This document shows positions 1 through 6,882 of a stretch of 13,132 bases of DNA, one piece after another. A program made the translations under genes and the position numbers. The notes below the pieces were generated by a model. That model saw only the letters and a list, made by a program, of their open reading frames with translations, searched no databases and was not told the origin of the DNA. Within the stretch, counting starts at the first letter, position 1. Every line of letters starts with the position of its first letter. The stretch comes from an uncultured Peptoniphilus sp. (lineage in GTDB: Bacteria; Bacillota; Clostridia; Tissierellales; Peptoniphilaceae). The stretch covers positions 1 through 13,132 of the forward strand of contig CABTZF010000031.1 of assembly GCA_902489255.1 (NCBI GenBank), written 5' to 3'.

Positions 1-582
1 TAAATGTTTGATAGCTGTACTTATCGCCGTCTTAATTTTGTTGTATATTTCTCCAAAATCATCAGGCTTACATTCGTCTATGGATAGTATAGGTGGAAGA
101 TAAGAAAAATCCTGTTTAAAGGATTTATTCCATTCTTTAAAAACTCTAAAAACGGTATTAGGGCTAACATCATTAGACTCTGCAATAGACTTAAAGGATG
201 AAATTTTGCTAAGATCTATAGCAATCTTTCTTTTAACATCATTAGAAATATTAGAAAACTCACTAACTATATGGGTTTTAGCACTAAAAGTAGAACCACA
301 CTCTTTGCATAGAAATCTTTGTTTTTTTAGAAAAAGAATAGTCGGTATATTAGAAATACTAGGAAGTTTAATCTTACAAGTTTTACTACCATATTTGATA
401 ATATTAAAAGATTCATTAACATGACCACAAGATGGGCAAACCTTTGTATTGTAAGTTAATTTTCCATAAATAAATTTAGTATCTATATACTTAACTTTCT
501 TGACAATAATATTTTCAGTATCAATTACTATATTTTTATCTTTAATGTTCAACAAATCTTTTATATAATTATTAATAGACAT
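1..582 (-). CDS. ISL3-family transposase, N-terminal 194 codons, cut by window edge and probably internally deleted
   Basis: The start ATG at 582-580 is preceded by an AAGGGGTGG Shine-Dalgarno seven bases away, and the frame is open to base 1. Visible parts are an N-terminal zinc-finger-like region with two Cys pairs (CPSC at residues 49-52 and CKEC at 92-95, the latter in a QRFLCKECG block typical of ISL3 transposases), a helix-turn-helix-like segment around 120-150 (SIAESNDVSPNTVFRVF), and the first DDE-domain motif LPPILSIDE (162-170) with Asp169. In family members I recall, this motif is followed by F-K/R and a long RNase H-like region. Here it runs straight into DFGEIYNKIKTAISTAIKHL, which resembles the block just before the C-terminal catalytic Glu. 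An in-frame loss of most of the catalytic domain is therefore likely (inference). Intact family members are roughly 400-470 residues. Confidence 0.8.
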   Translation of the reverse strand, partial: MSINNYIKDLLNIKDKNIVIDTENIIVKKVKYIDTKFIYGKLTYNTKVCPSCGHVNESFNIIKYGSKTCKIKLPSISNIPTILFLKKQRFLCKECGSTFSAKTHIVSEFSNISNDVKRKIAIDLSKISSFKSIAESNDVSPNTVFRVFKEWNKSFKQDFSYLPPILSIDECKPDDFGEIYNKIKTAISTAIKHL

Positions 583-663
583 AGAACCACCCCTTGGTAT
601 TTGCTAGCAACTATATTTTATAGGAATGTGATTTCTGTGTTTATTTTTTATACATATCCATAC

Positions 664-699
664 AAAAATAGTGCTGATGATTTTTCACCAACACTATTT
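664..699 (-). terminator. Terminator-like hairpin just inside the IS end, active only for inward (minus-strand) transcription
   Basis: The arms are 666-680 and 685-699 around a 4-base loop. On the minus strand all 15 positions pair, two of them as G-U, and the stem is followed by a short T run (664-668). On the plus strand the same two positions are A-C mismatches. The structure lies between the IS terminus and the transposase RBS, so it would stop transcripts entering from the flanking host promoter. Such shielding is known for several IS families; its role here is inferred. Confidence 0.5.
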
Positions 700-747
700 A
701 TTATAGAACCTTAATTTTTTCCATAATTTATCATAGGAAAATCCCAT
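694..747 (-). pseudogene. 5' remnant of a small XRE/Cro-type regulator gene, truncated by the IS
   Basis: An ATG at 747-745 follows a strong RBS (GAGGTG, 753-758). Its first 12 codons read MGFSYDKLWKKL, matching the characteristic start of the short Cro/C1-type HTH proteins of Firmicutes (about 65-75 residues, typically M-x-x-SY-x-KLWK-x-L followed by IDK-x-M-x-K). The native frame ends at 712, where the IS begins. Reading on into the element adds RFYNK and then a TAG at 696-694. The helix-turn-helix is therefore lost and the product should be non-functional. The rest of the gene presumably lies on the far side of the element, outside the window. Recognition rests on only 12 residues plus the RBS and promoter context, so it is likely but not certain. 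Confidence 0.6.
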
Positions 748-793
748 AATTCACCTCAATGTAATCTTCTATTTTGTACAGTTTTTCTATAAT

Positions 794-802
794 ATTATAT
801 CA
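794..802 (-). promoter_or_regulatory. Extended -10 promoter of the interrupted regulator gene, pointing into the IS
   Basis: Read on the minus strand the bases are TGATATAAT, a perfect extended -10 element. There is no good -35 box at 16-18 bases. The predicted start near 787 would give a leader of about 40 bases before the RBS at 753-758. The promoter drives toward the IS end at 710. Confidence 0.4.
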
Positions 803-913
803 TATTCTACAACTTAATCTTTATATATTTTTTAAGACGGATTAATTCTGCCTTTTTTATTATTTGAACCAGCAAATTTTAGCTTTGGTCTTATATATAA
901 ATCTAAATATTTT

Positions 914-922
914 TGATATAAT
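914..922 (+). promoter_or_regulatory. Possible extended -10 promoter for the three-gene unit at 944-3474
   Basis: TGATATAAT matches the extended -10 consensus exactly, but the predicted start (about 928-929) falls at the edge of the ribosome binding site AGGAAG (929-934), giving a leader of only about 15 bases. No matching -35 box is seen. It is plausible but weak, and a chance match in AT-rich DNA is possible. The rest of the IS-to-gene interval (803-913) holds no gene I can support. Confidence 0.25.
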
Positions 923-943
923 AAAATTAGGAAGTGAAAGATT

Positions 944-2017
944 TTGAAAATCAAAAAAAATTACCTAATTATGCTAATGATTTTATTCATTTTATTTATA
1001 TATATTATTTTTAATTGGCAAAATTTTATCAAAACAAGAACTATTGTGAGGCTCAGAGGCATTAATACAGGCTCATCTATTGAGGATTTTCATCTGACAA
1101 ATAAGTCTATTTTTTTATGGGGAGATAATACCTTGCAAATATGTGACAAAGATGGGAATATTTCAAAAAAAATTCAAAGAGATGATGATAAGCTGACTAA
1201 TATATTTGTAAATAATTTTGCTTTTCTCTATGATAAAGATTTAAAAAGGGTCTACCAATATTCAGAATTTGGAGAACTTTTAAATACAATTGTTGTTCCG
1301 GGAGAAATTTTAAATATAAGTTATGAAAATGCAAATATAGTTTTTCATATTTTTGACCAGGACAAGGAAGTTTTATATATCTTAGGAAACGACAATACTT
1401 TAAGTGAATTTTATTCAACAAGCAATCAAATCCTTGTTCATGACATTGTGGATAAAAAAAACTACTGCATTGGGGAATTGCAAATAAGTGCAAACGGATA
1501 TAAGTCAATATTAAATATGGCTCAAGACGGTAAAAATGTAAAAAAGACTATTAACAATGAAGTTCTTTTATTTGCAAAAAATAATTACAAGTCAACCTTA
1601 GCTTTAACGAATGAAAATATATACCGTTATTTAACAAATGGGGAGTTTTACGTAAGCGAAGTTCCAAATATTTCAGATATAGCTGTTGACGGTAGAAATA
1701 CTTATCTTTTACATTCAGGCATACTTTCAAAATTTAATTTTAAGCTTGAAGAAACTGACAAAAAAATTATAGCCGCCAATGTAGACAAGATTGATTTGGT
1801 TTCAGACTCTCTTTATGTTCACGGTCCTTCAGACATTGGAGGAGAAATTGGAAGAGCAGGGGAATTTTATAAAAGGTTGGGATATTCCATTGAAAAAATT
1901 GAAATTGAAGGGTTAACTATCGGCATGCTCAGGGATAATGAACTCAACCTATATAAGATTACCAATAAGAGAGATTATGAAGGTGTAAATGACGATTTAA
2001 ACTTAGATTATAATTAG
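944..2017 (+). CDS. Membrane-anchored extracytoplasmic protein, DUF5711-like, beta-propeller-type repeats
   Basis: 357 residues starting from TTG at 944, chosen because AGGAAG (929-934) sits nine bases upstream and the next in-frame ATG (codon 10) falls inside the hydrophobic segment. An N-terminal basic stretch (KIKK) is followed by one membrane-spanning segment at about residues 7-25, with no signal-peptidase site, so it is probably an anchored protein facing outward. The rest is a series of short beta-strand-like blocks (patterns such as IFLWGDNTLQICDKDGNI and FAFLYDKDLKRVYQYSEFGELL) that suggest a WD/PQQ-like propeller of about six blades, as expected for DUF5711-type proteins of Firmicutes. 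No catalytic residues are evident and the function is unknown. The stop codon TAG (2015-2017) overlaps the RBS of the next gene, so the two are probably translationally linked. Confidence 0.65.
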   Translation: MKIKKNYLIMLMILFILFIYIIFNWQNFIKTRTIVRLRGINTGSSIEDFHLTNKSIFLWGDNTLQICDKDGNISKKIQRDDDKLTNIFVNNFAFLYDKDLKRVYQYSEFGELLNTIVVPGEILNISYENANIVFHIFDQDKEVLYILGNDNTLSEFYSTSNQILVHDIVDKKNYCIGELQISANGYKSILNMAQDGKNVKKTINNEVLLFAKNNYKSTLALTNENIYRYLTNGEFYVSEVPNISDIAVDGRNTYLLHSGILSKFNFKLEETDKKIIAANVDKIDLVSDSLYVHGPSDIGGEIGRAGEFYKRLGYSIEKIEIEGLTIGMLRDNELNLYKITNKRDYEGVNDDLNLDYN

Positions 2018-2025
2018 GGGGAAGT

Positions 2026-2277
2026 ATGTTATATTACAAAATTGATGATATAGTTACTTTAAAAAAAGGTCACCCTTGCGGTGAAAATAAATGGCAGATA
2101 AAAAGGACCGGTGCAGATATAAAATTAGAATGTTTGGGATGCGGAAGATTAATTTGGATGAGCCGTATTGAATTTGAAAAAAGAGTTAGAAAAATTTTAG
2201 AAGGCGAGAAATTTATAAGTATTGTCCATCATGCTAAAGATAGTGGTAAGATTTTTAAAGACCCGGAAGAAAAATAG
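2026..2277 (+). CDS. DUF951 family small protein with conserved Cys residues
   Basis: 83 residues; ATG at 2026 with an AGGGGG RBS four bases upstream. The body matches the DUF951 pattern: a hydrophobic start with a D-I-V-x-L-K-K block, HPCG (16-19), W23, a GADIKLECLGCGR block (29-41) and a following S-R-I-E-F-E-K-R helix. H16, C18, C36 and C39 could form a metal site, but no metal binding is established from sequence. Family members are usually about 60-70 residues, and this one carries a charged C-terminal extension (60-83). DUF951 genes are widespread in Firmicutes as small cytoplasmic proteins of unknown role. The gene is eight bases after its upstream neighbour and nine before the aminotransferase-fold gene, so co-transcription is likely. 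Confidence 0.8.
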   Translation: MLYYKIDDIVTLKKGHPCGENKWQIKRTGADIKLECLGCGRLIWMSRIEFEKRVRKILEGEKFISIVHHAKDSGKIFKDPEEK

Positions 2278-2286
2278 GAGAATTTT

Positions 2287-3474
2287 ATGAAATATGATTT
2301 TACAACCCAGCCCGATAGAACTAAAGAGGGCTCCAGAAAGTATATGCTTATGTATAAAAATAATCCCCAGATAGGCAAGTATATAATCCCCTTATCAATG
2401 GCTGATATGGAATTTGTAACCCCACCTGAAATAAAAGAAGGGTTAAAAAAATATTTAGATAAAGTTGTTTTAGGTTATACAGGACCTAATGATGAATATT
2501 TGGAAGCTATTATAAATTGGATGGATATTCGCCATAATTTTAAGGTAAAAAAAGAGTGGATTGTAAATACTAATGGAGTTGTGATGGCTTTTTTCAACTG
2601 TGTAAGAGAATTTTTAAAAGAAGATGAAGGCTTAATTGTTATGCCTCCTACATATCCGCCATTTTTTCACAGTGCCAAATACCAAGGAAGAAAACTTGTC
2701 CAATGTCCATTAAATTGTAATGATGGATATTACACAATAGATTATGAATTATTTGATAAATTATCAAGCGTGAAAGAAAATAAAGCCCTCTTGTTTTGCT
2801 CTCCTCACAATCCTGTCGGTAGAGTTTGGAAGAAGGACGAACTTGAAAGGCTGACTAAAATAATAATAAAAAATGATCTTTACCTATTTTGTGATGAAAT
2901 TCATAACGACATAGTTATGCCCACTAATAAACATAGAGTCTTTCAAACCCTATCAGATGAGCTGGCAGAAAGGACTTTTACCTTTACAGCCCCGTCAAAA
3001 ACTTTTAACCTGGCAGGACTTGGAGTTTCAAGCATAATTATAAAAAATGAAAGCTTAAGGAAAAGATTTATTGGCGGTCTTGAAAAAATCGGTGCTCACG
3101 TTAATTCAGCCCTTGCCTATAAGGCTTGTGAGCTTGCTTATAATAATTGTAAGGATTGGCTGGAAGAGCTTATTACAGTAATTGATACAAATCAAAAAAT
3201 AGTAAATAATTTTTTTGCCCAAAATTATCCGAAAATAAAGGCTAACTTAATTGAAGGAACTTATTTAATGTGGATAGATTTTAGGGATTTAAAAATGTCG
3301 GCTAAAGAATTGCAAAGCTTTATGGAAGCCAGTGATTTATATTTCAACGAGGGCTATCTATTCGGAAAGGAAGGGGAAGGATTTGAAAGGCTTAACTTAG
3401 CCCTTCCAAAATTAGAATTAGAAAAAGCTTTAAATAGATTAGATAAGGCTTTAAAAGAAATAAATTATAAATAA
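2287..3474 (+). CDS. MalY/PatB-type PLP-dependent C-S lyase (cystathionine beta-lyase family)
   Basis: 395 residues, the usual length for the MalY/PatB branch of fold-type I aminotransferases. A GGAG RBS precedes the ATG. Diagnostic features are PLSMADMEF (36-43), the GYTGP block (63-67), PPTYPPF with the cofactor-stacking Tyr123, the CSPHNPVGRVW block with Asn175, DEIHND with Asp203, the PLP-Schiff-base Lys238 in APSKTFNLAGL, and a carboxylate-binding Arg368 in FERLNLALP. Known relatives cleave cystathionine or cysteine conjugates to a thiol, pyruvate and ammonia; some act on odorant or other S-linked substrates, and E. coli MalY also represses the mal regulon. The true substrate cannot be read from the sequence. 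It is last in its unit and is followed seven bases later by a terminator. Confidence 0.9.
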   Translation: MKYDFTTQPDRTKEGSRKYMLMYKNNPQIGKYIIPLSMADMEFVTPPEIKEGLKKYLDKVVLGYTGPNDEYLEAIINWMDIRHNFKVKKEWIVNTNGVVMAFFNCVREFLKEDEGLIVMPPTYPPFFHSAKYQGRKLVQCPLNCNDGYYTIDYELFDKLSSVKENKALLFCSPHNPVGRVWKKDELERLTKIIIKNDLYLFCDEIHNDIVMPTNKHRVFQTLSDELAERTFTFTAPSKTFNLAGLGVSSIIIKNESLRKRFIGGLEKIGAHVNSALAYKACELAYNNCKDWLEELITVIDTNQKIVNNFFAQNYPKIKANLIEGTYLMWIDFRDLKMSAKELQSFMEASDLYFNEGYLFGKEGEGFERLNLALPKLELEKALNRLDKALKEINYK

Positions 3475-3480
3475 AAAGTC

Positions 3481-3512
3481 ATCCCATGGACAGATTTTCC
3501 ATGGGATTTTTA
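3481..3512 (+). terminator. Intrinsic terminator after the C-S lyase gene
   Basis: ATCCCATGG (3481-3489) and CCATGGGAT (3499-3507) form a perfect 9-bp stem with a 9-base loop, followed by T-rich ATTTTTAT. An A run precedes the stem, so the same hairpin could also stop minus-strand transcripts from the convergent membrane protein gene. The interval 3513-3631 holds nothing else I can support. Confidence 0.85.
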
Positions 3513-3631
3513 TAGGCCTACATAAAAATAATAAATATTATTTTATTAAAAAAGCTTTCATATCGGCTTAACATCTCCAGTTTTATTAAATATGTAATAA
3601 TTATCGAAAAATTAACTATATTTTTTTGTTA

Positions 3632-4059
3632 TTAATTATCTAGCATATTCCCAAGGAATAGTGATTTTATAAAAAATAGTCCTGTAAAAATTAAGAGGAA
3701 AATAAAAAAAGCCATAAGAACAAGCATGCTTTTATAATAGGGGAATTTAATAAGTGTCAAAAAGAATTTGAGAATAAGTCCCGGCAAAATATCCAGAAAA
3801 AGAAAAGCTAATAAGAAAAAATACTTTTTTAGTAAAATATATTTTTTAGCCAGATAATAAGCCAAAATTATAACCGATAGGAAAGGAATCCTTTGAACAG
3901 GTAAAAAATATTTCATCATTTCCTTGGTCTTTTCAAACATCTCTGCCGCATGATATACAAAAGTTAGTTGATATTGTGTATATTCATATAGGAAAAATCC
4001 AAATAATAGGGTAACAAGGCATATAATAAAATCTTTTTTATATTTTTTTCTTTATTCAT
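3632..4059 (-). pseudogene. Four-TM hypothetical membrane protein with a frameshift at N-terminal poly-A tracts
   Basis: A frame with an ATG at 3940 encodes 102 hydrophobic residues, but that ATG has no RBS and the same frame is open for 37 more codons upstream (to 4051), adding another hydrophobic segment (DFIICLVTLLFGFFLY). The likely real start is the ATG at 4059-4057 (MNKEKN), which is one base out of frame. Between them lie A7 (4049-4043) and A6 (4039-4034) runs on the coding strand, and one extra A in either restores a continuous protein of about 142 residues with four TM segments. Explanations are a loss-of-function mutation, a sequencing error, phase variation, or transcriptional slippage. 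I do not recognise the family. It is convergent with the lyase gene and divergent from feoAB. Confidence 0.6.
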
Positions 4060-4159
4060 TTATATAAGCTCTTAAAAAATGTAGATGAATAAAAATATTT
4101 TATAATATATATTTTATGGAATTATAAGTTTGAAAGCATATATTAATTAAAAATTATAA

Positions 4160-4188
4160 TTGACAGATAAAAAATAAAAGTATATTAT
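4160..4188 (+). promoter_or_regulatory. feoAB promoter
   Basis: TTGACA (4160-4165) is spaced 17 bases from TATTAT (4183-4188), a strong sigma-70/SigA-type promoter. The predicted start is near 4195, immediately before the palindrome at 4198-4213. The leader is about 50 bases. Confidence 0.75.
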
Positions 4189-4197
4189 TAATTAATA

Positions 4198-4213
4198 GTT
4201 AGGTATGCCTAAC
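4198..4213 (+). promoter_or_regulatory. Candidate DtxR-family metalloregulator operator for feoAB
   Basis: GTTAGGTATGCCTAAC is an inverted repeat with 6-base arms (GTTAGG and CCTAAC). The core TTAGG-N4-CCTAA resembles boxes bound by metal-dependent DtxR/MntR-type repressors. It sits at about +3 to +18 relative to the predicted start, where a bound repressor would block polymerase. Its position before an iron transporter supports iron-responsive control; the identity of the regulator is inferred. Confidence 0.65.
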
Positions 4214-4246
4214 AAGTTTTGAATTAAATTTTATTTGGAGGTTTTT

Positions 4247-4474
4247 ATGAACTTAGCCGAGCTGAATCCCGGTGAAGAAGGAATTGTTAAAGAAATTACA
4301 AAAAATTCAAAAATAAGAAGAAGATTACAAGACTTAGGATTAATTGAAGGAACCAGGGTCAAATGTATTTCAAGATCTCCTATGAATGATCCGACTGCCT
4401 ACATGATAAGAAATGCAATAATAGCCTTAAGAGAAATAGATGCGAAAGAAATAATAATAAAGGAAGTTAAATGA
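4247..4474 (+). CDS. feoA: FeoA, SH3-like ferrous iron transport accessory protein
   Basis: 75 residues from ATG 4247, with GGAGG (4237-4241) five bases upstream. An in-frame TTG at 4235 overlaps this RBS and is rejected as the start. The protein is a single FeoA domain: an N-terminal LNPGEEGIV strand, then the conserved helix-turn block RRRLQDLGLIEGTRVKCISRSP (residues 24-45) and a C-terminal ALREIDAKEIII strand. FeoA is a small cytoplasmic SH3-fold protein that supports FeoB, probably through its G domain. The stop overlaps the start of feoB (ATGATG at 4471-4476), so the pair is translationally coupled. Confidence 0.93.
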   Translation: MNLAELNPGEEGIVKEITKNSKIRRRLQDLGLIEGTRVKCISRSPMNDPTAYMIRNAIIALREIDAKEIIIKEVK

Positions 4475-6549
4475 TGGAAAAAATAATAGCCTTAGCGGGG
4501 AATCCCAACGTTGGAAAGTCCACGGTTTTTAATGCCCTAACAGGTCTTAATCAACATACCGGTAATTGGCCGGGAAAAACTGTAGAGTGTGCAAGGGGAA
4601 ATGTTGAGAGAAACGGTCAAAAATTCCAACTTGTAGACTTGCCGGGTTCATATTCACTTCTAGCTAATTCTGAAGAAGAAGAGATTGCAAGAGATTTTAT
4701 TTGCTTTGAAAGACCTGATGCTGTCATAGTTGTTTGTGACGCAACGACTCTTGAAAGAAATATGAACTTAGTTTTGCAGGTTATGGAAACTACAAACAAT
4801 GTAATATTGTGTGTTAATTTGTTGGATGAAGCTAAGAAGAAAAATATAGAAATAAATTTAGATAAATTGTCTGATATACTAAATATTCCTGTAATTGGTA
4901 CAGCTGCCAGAAGCGGCCAAGGACTTGATAGAATTTTTTCAGGCCTTGATGAAATTTTTAATAACAAAAGGTCTAAGGAAAACATTGTAAATTATCACCA
5001 TGACTTGGAGCTTGAAATTTCTTCTGTAGAAAAATATTTGGATAAAATTCTCCCTGATCATATAGATAGGAGATGGGCAGCAACAAAAATTCTTGAGGAC
5101 GATAAAAGTTTTTATGATTCTTTAAAAAAATATGAAAATATTGATTTAAAAAATAACGAATGCTTAGAAGAAAAAATTAAATTATCAAAGTCAAGGTTGG
5201 CTGCAAAATCTTTCTCTCATGATAAAATTGAGAATTCTGTTGTTGAGGCTTTTGTAAATAAGGCTGAGGAAATTTGTATGGATACTGTTGTTTATAAAAA
5301 TAAGAATTATAACCAAAGAGATAGGAAACTTGACAAACTTTTTACCAGCAAGACTACAGGGTTTCTCATTATGTTTTTACTTCTTCTCGGAGTTTTTTGG
5401 ATTACAATAGCCGGAGCTAACGTGCCTTCAGATTTAATTAATAAACTTTTATTTTCTTGGGAAGATGATATTTTAGCATTTTTAAAAAATATAGGTGTGC
5501 CCGAATCTATCTATAGTCCCTTAGTTTTTGGAGTTTATAGAGTAGTAGCATGGGTTGTTTCTGTAATGCTTCCACCCATGGCAATATTTTTTCCGCTATT
5601 CACTCTTTTAGAAGATTTTGGATATTTGCCAAGAGTTGCCTTTAACCTGGATAAGTGTTTTCAAAAATGTAATGCTTGCGGCAAACAAGCTCTAACAATG
5701 TGCATGGGTTTTGGTTGTAATGCGGCAGGAGTTACGGGCTGTAGGATAATTGATTCGCCAAGAGAAAGGCTCATTGCAATAATAACCAATAATTTTGTTC
5801 CCTGTAACGGAAGATTTCCAACAATTATTTCAGTTATAACAATGTTTATAATAATGGGAAGAGGATTTGGATTTTACTCCTCATTTTTTTCAGCAGTCGC
5901 TTTATCCCTTGTAATAAGTTTAGGGGTTTATTTAACAATCCTAGCTTCTAAAATACTTTCCCAAACCTTATTAAAGGGCATACCTTCATCATTTACCTTG
6001 GAACTTCCACCCTATAGGGCTCCTCAAGTTGGCAGGGTAATAGTAAGAAGCATATTTGACAGAACTCTATTTGTCTTATTAAGAGCAATTGAAGTTGCAG
6101 CACCGGCGGGCATAATTATTTGGATTTTAGCAAATATCAGCATAGGGGATACAACTATCTTAAATCATTTGGTAAATTTTCTTGACCCCTTAGCAAAACT
6201 CATGGGTCTTGACGGAGTAATTTTAACTGCCTTTATTTTGGGCTTGCCTGCCAATGAAATAGTTGTACCTATCATGATTATGACTTATTTGTCAAAGGGA
6301 AGTTTATTGGAACTTGACAGTATTAATGAGATGAGGAATTTATTTATAGCAAACGGGTGGACAACAATTACAGCCATAAATGTTATATTGTTTTCATTAA
6401 TGCACTGGCCTTGCGGCACAACCCTTTTAACAATAAAAAAAGAAACAGGCTCAATAAAGTGGACACTTATTTCATTTTTACTACCAACATTATTTGGAAT
6501 TGGTGCCTGTATAATTTTTACAAGTCTTGCACACTTGGCAGGTATATAA
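4471..6549 (+). CDS. feoB: FeoB, ferrous iron transporter with N-terminal GTPase domain
   Basis: 692 residues from ATG 4471, or 691 from the adjacent ATG at 4474, which sits seven bases from AGGAAG (4461-4466) and may be preferred. The G domain shows GNPNVGKS (10-17, G1), Thr37 (G2), DLPG (56-59, G3), NLLD (116-119, G4) and AARSG (145-149, G5). A helical spacer runs to about 290, then a polytopic membrane domain with the two gate-like repeats (the GFGCNAAG region near 413-420 and GLPANEIVVP later). Cysteines are clustered at 396, 400, 403, 411, 416, 424 and 445, as I recall for a clostridial FeoB subtype. FeoB moves Fe2+ into the cytoplasm. No FeoC gene follows. Confidence 0.95.
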   Translation: MMEKIIALAGNPNVGKSTVFNALTGLNQHTGNWPGKTVECARGNVERNGQKFQLVDLPGSYSLLANSEEEEIARDFICFERPDAVIVVCDATTLERNMNLVLQVMETTNNVILCVNLLDEAKKKNIEINLDKLSDILNIPVIGTAARSGQGLDRIFSGLDEIFNNKRSKENIVNYHHDLELEISSVEKYLDKILPDHIDRRWAATKILEDDKSFYDSLKKYENIDLKNNECLEEKIKLSKSRLAAKSFSHDKIENSVVEAFVNKAEEICMDTVVYKNKNYNQRDRKLDKLFTSKTTGFLIMFLLLLGVFWITIAGANVPSDLINKLLFSWEDDILAFLKNIGVPESIYSPLVFGVYRVVAWVVSVMLPPMAIFFPLFTLLEDFGYLPRVAFNLDKCFQKCNACGKQALTMCMGFGCNAAGVTGCRIIDSPRERLIAIITNNFVPCNGRFPTIISVITMFIIMGRGFGFYSSFFSAVALSLVISLGVYLTILASKILSQTLLKGIPSSFTLELPPYRAPQVGRVIVRSIFDRTLFVLLRAIEVAAPAGIIIWILANISIGDTTILNHLVNFLDPLAKLMGLDGVILTAFILGLPANEIVVPIMIMTYLSKGSLLELDSINEMRNLFIANGWTTITAINVILFSLMHWPCGTTLLTIKKETGSIKWTLISFLLPTLFGIGACIIFTSLAHLAGI

Positions 6550-6882
6550 CTTTATAATTAATAAAAAGAGGTAAAATTTATTGATAAAATATTTTTATTT
6601 TTACCTTGAACCTTAACAGTCATCCATGGCATGGCAAAAATTAATAGCATGCCGAGAATTTATTAAAAAACTCAGCCTGAGTAAAAAAATTATAACCCCC
6701 GTAATATAATTTTAGGAATAATTAAGGGATGAATTTACTTCTTATAAAAATCATCCAAGCTAAGATTAATTATAATTTGAAATATCTATCTTAGTATTTC
6801 CTAATATAAATTCTTAATATAAGTAAATTAAAATTTAAGCTATCATTTTTAATGTAAAAGTCAAAAAACTGAAAATAAAAAT
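6550..6882. other. Intergenic region after feoB with small AT-rich hairpins, no supported gene
   Basis: No frame here has both length and an RBS. An 8-bp stem, AGGTAAAA (6569-6576) with TTTTACCT (6599-6606), could end feoAB transcripts but lacks a T tail on the plus strand. GGCATG (6628-6633) with CATGCC (6648-6653) makes a 6-bp stem, and ACTC/GAGT (6670-6682) a very small one. Another short repeat pairs GGATGA (6727-6732) with TCATCC (6751-6756). None is a convincing terminator or known RNA. Confidence 0.4.

Larger units (their letters stand above)
1..710 (-). mobile_element. ISL3-family insertion sequence, one end (5' end of transposase side), continues beyond the window
   Basis: The element is read on the minus strand and its outer end lies at about 710. 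Reading inward, the terminus begins GGTTCTATAATAAATAGTG, which fits ISL3-type ends (a GG-N-TCT start followed by an AT-rich stretch). Immediately inside comes a hairpin (666-699), then about 80 bases of leader, then the transposase start at 582. The outer boundary is supported independently because the coding frame of a small regulator gene on the same strand is interrupted exactly at 710/711. ISL3 elements usually make 8-bp target duplications, so the expected copy here is TTAATTTT (711-718). The other end is off the window, so neither the duplication nor the second inverted repeat can be checked. Confidence 0.75.

Noticed and set aside
206..424. 72-codon plus-strand frame inside the IS
   Set aside because: It is antisense to the transposase, has no RBS, and the minus-strand reading shows clear zinc-finger and HTH-like features.
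834..862. Hairpin followed by a T run on the plus strand between the truncated regulator and the gene at 944
   Set aside because: The stem has a mismatch and a G-U pair, and there is no plus-strand gene upstream in the window for it to terminate; chance in AT-rich DNA is likely.
4235..4246. In-frame TTG start four codons upstream of feoA
   Set aside because: It overlaps the GGAGG RBS that serves the ATG at 4247, has no RBS of its own, and would extend the protein beyond the normal FeoA start.
6558..6650. 30-codon minus-strand frame in the feoB-rpsF gap
   Set aside because: No RBS, no recognisable protein, and the length is expected by chance.
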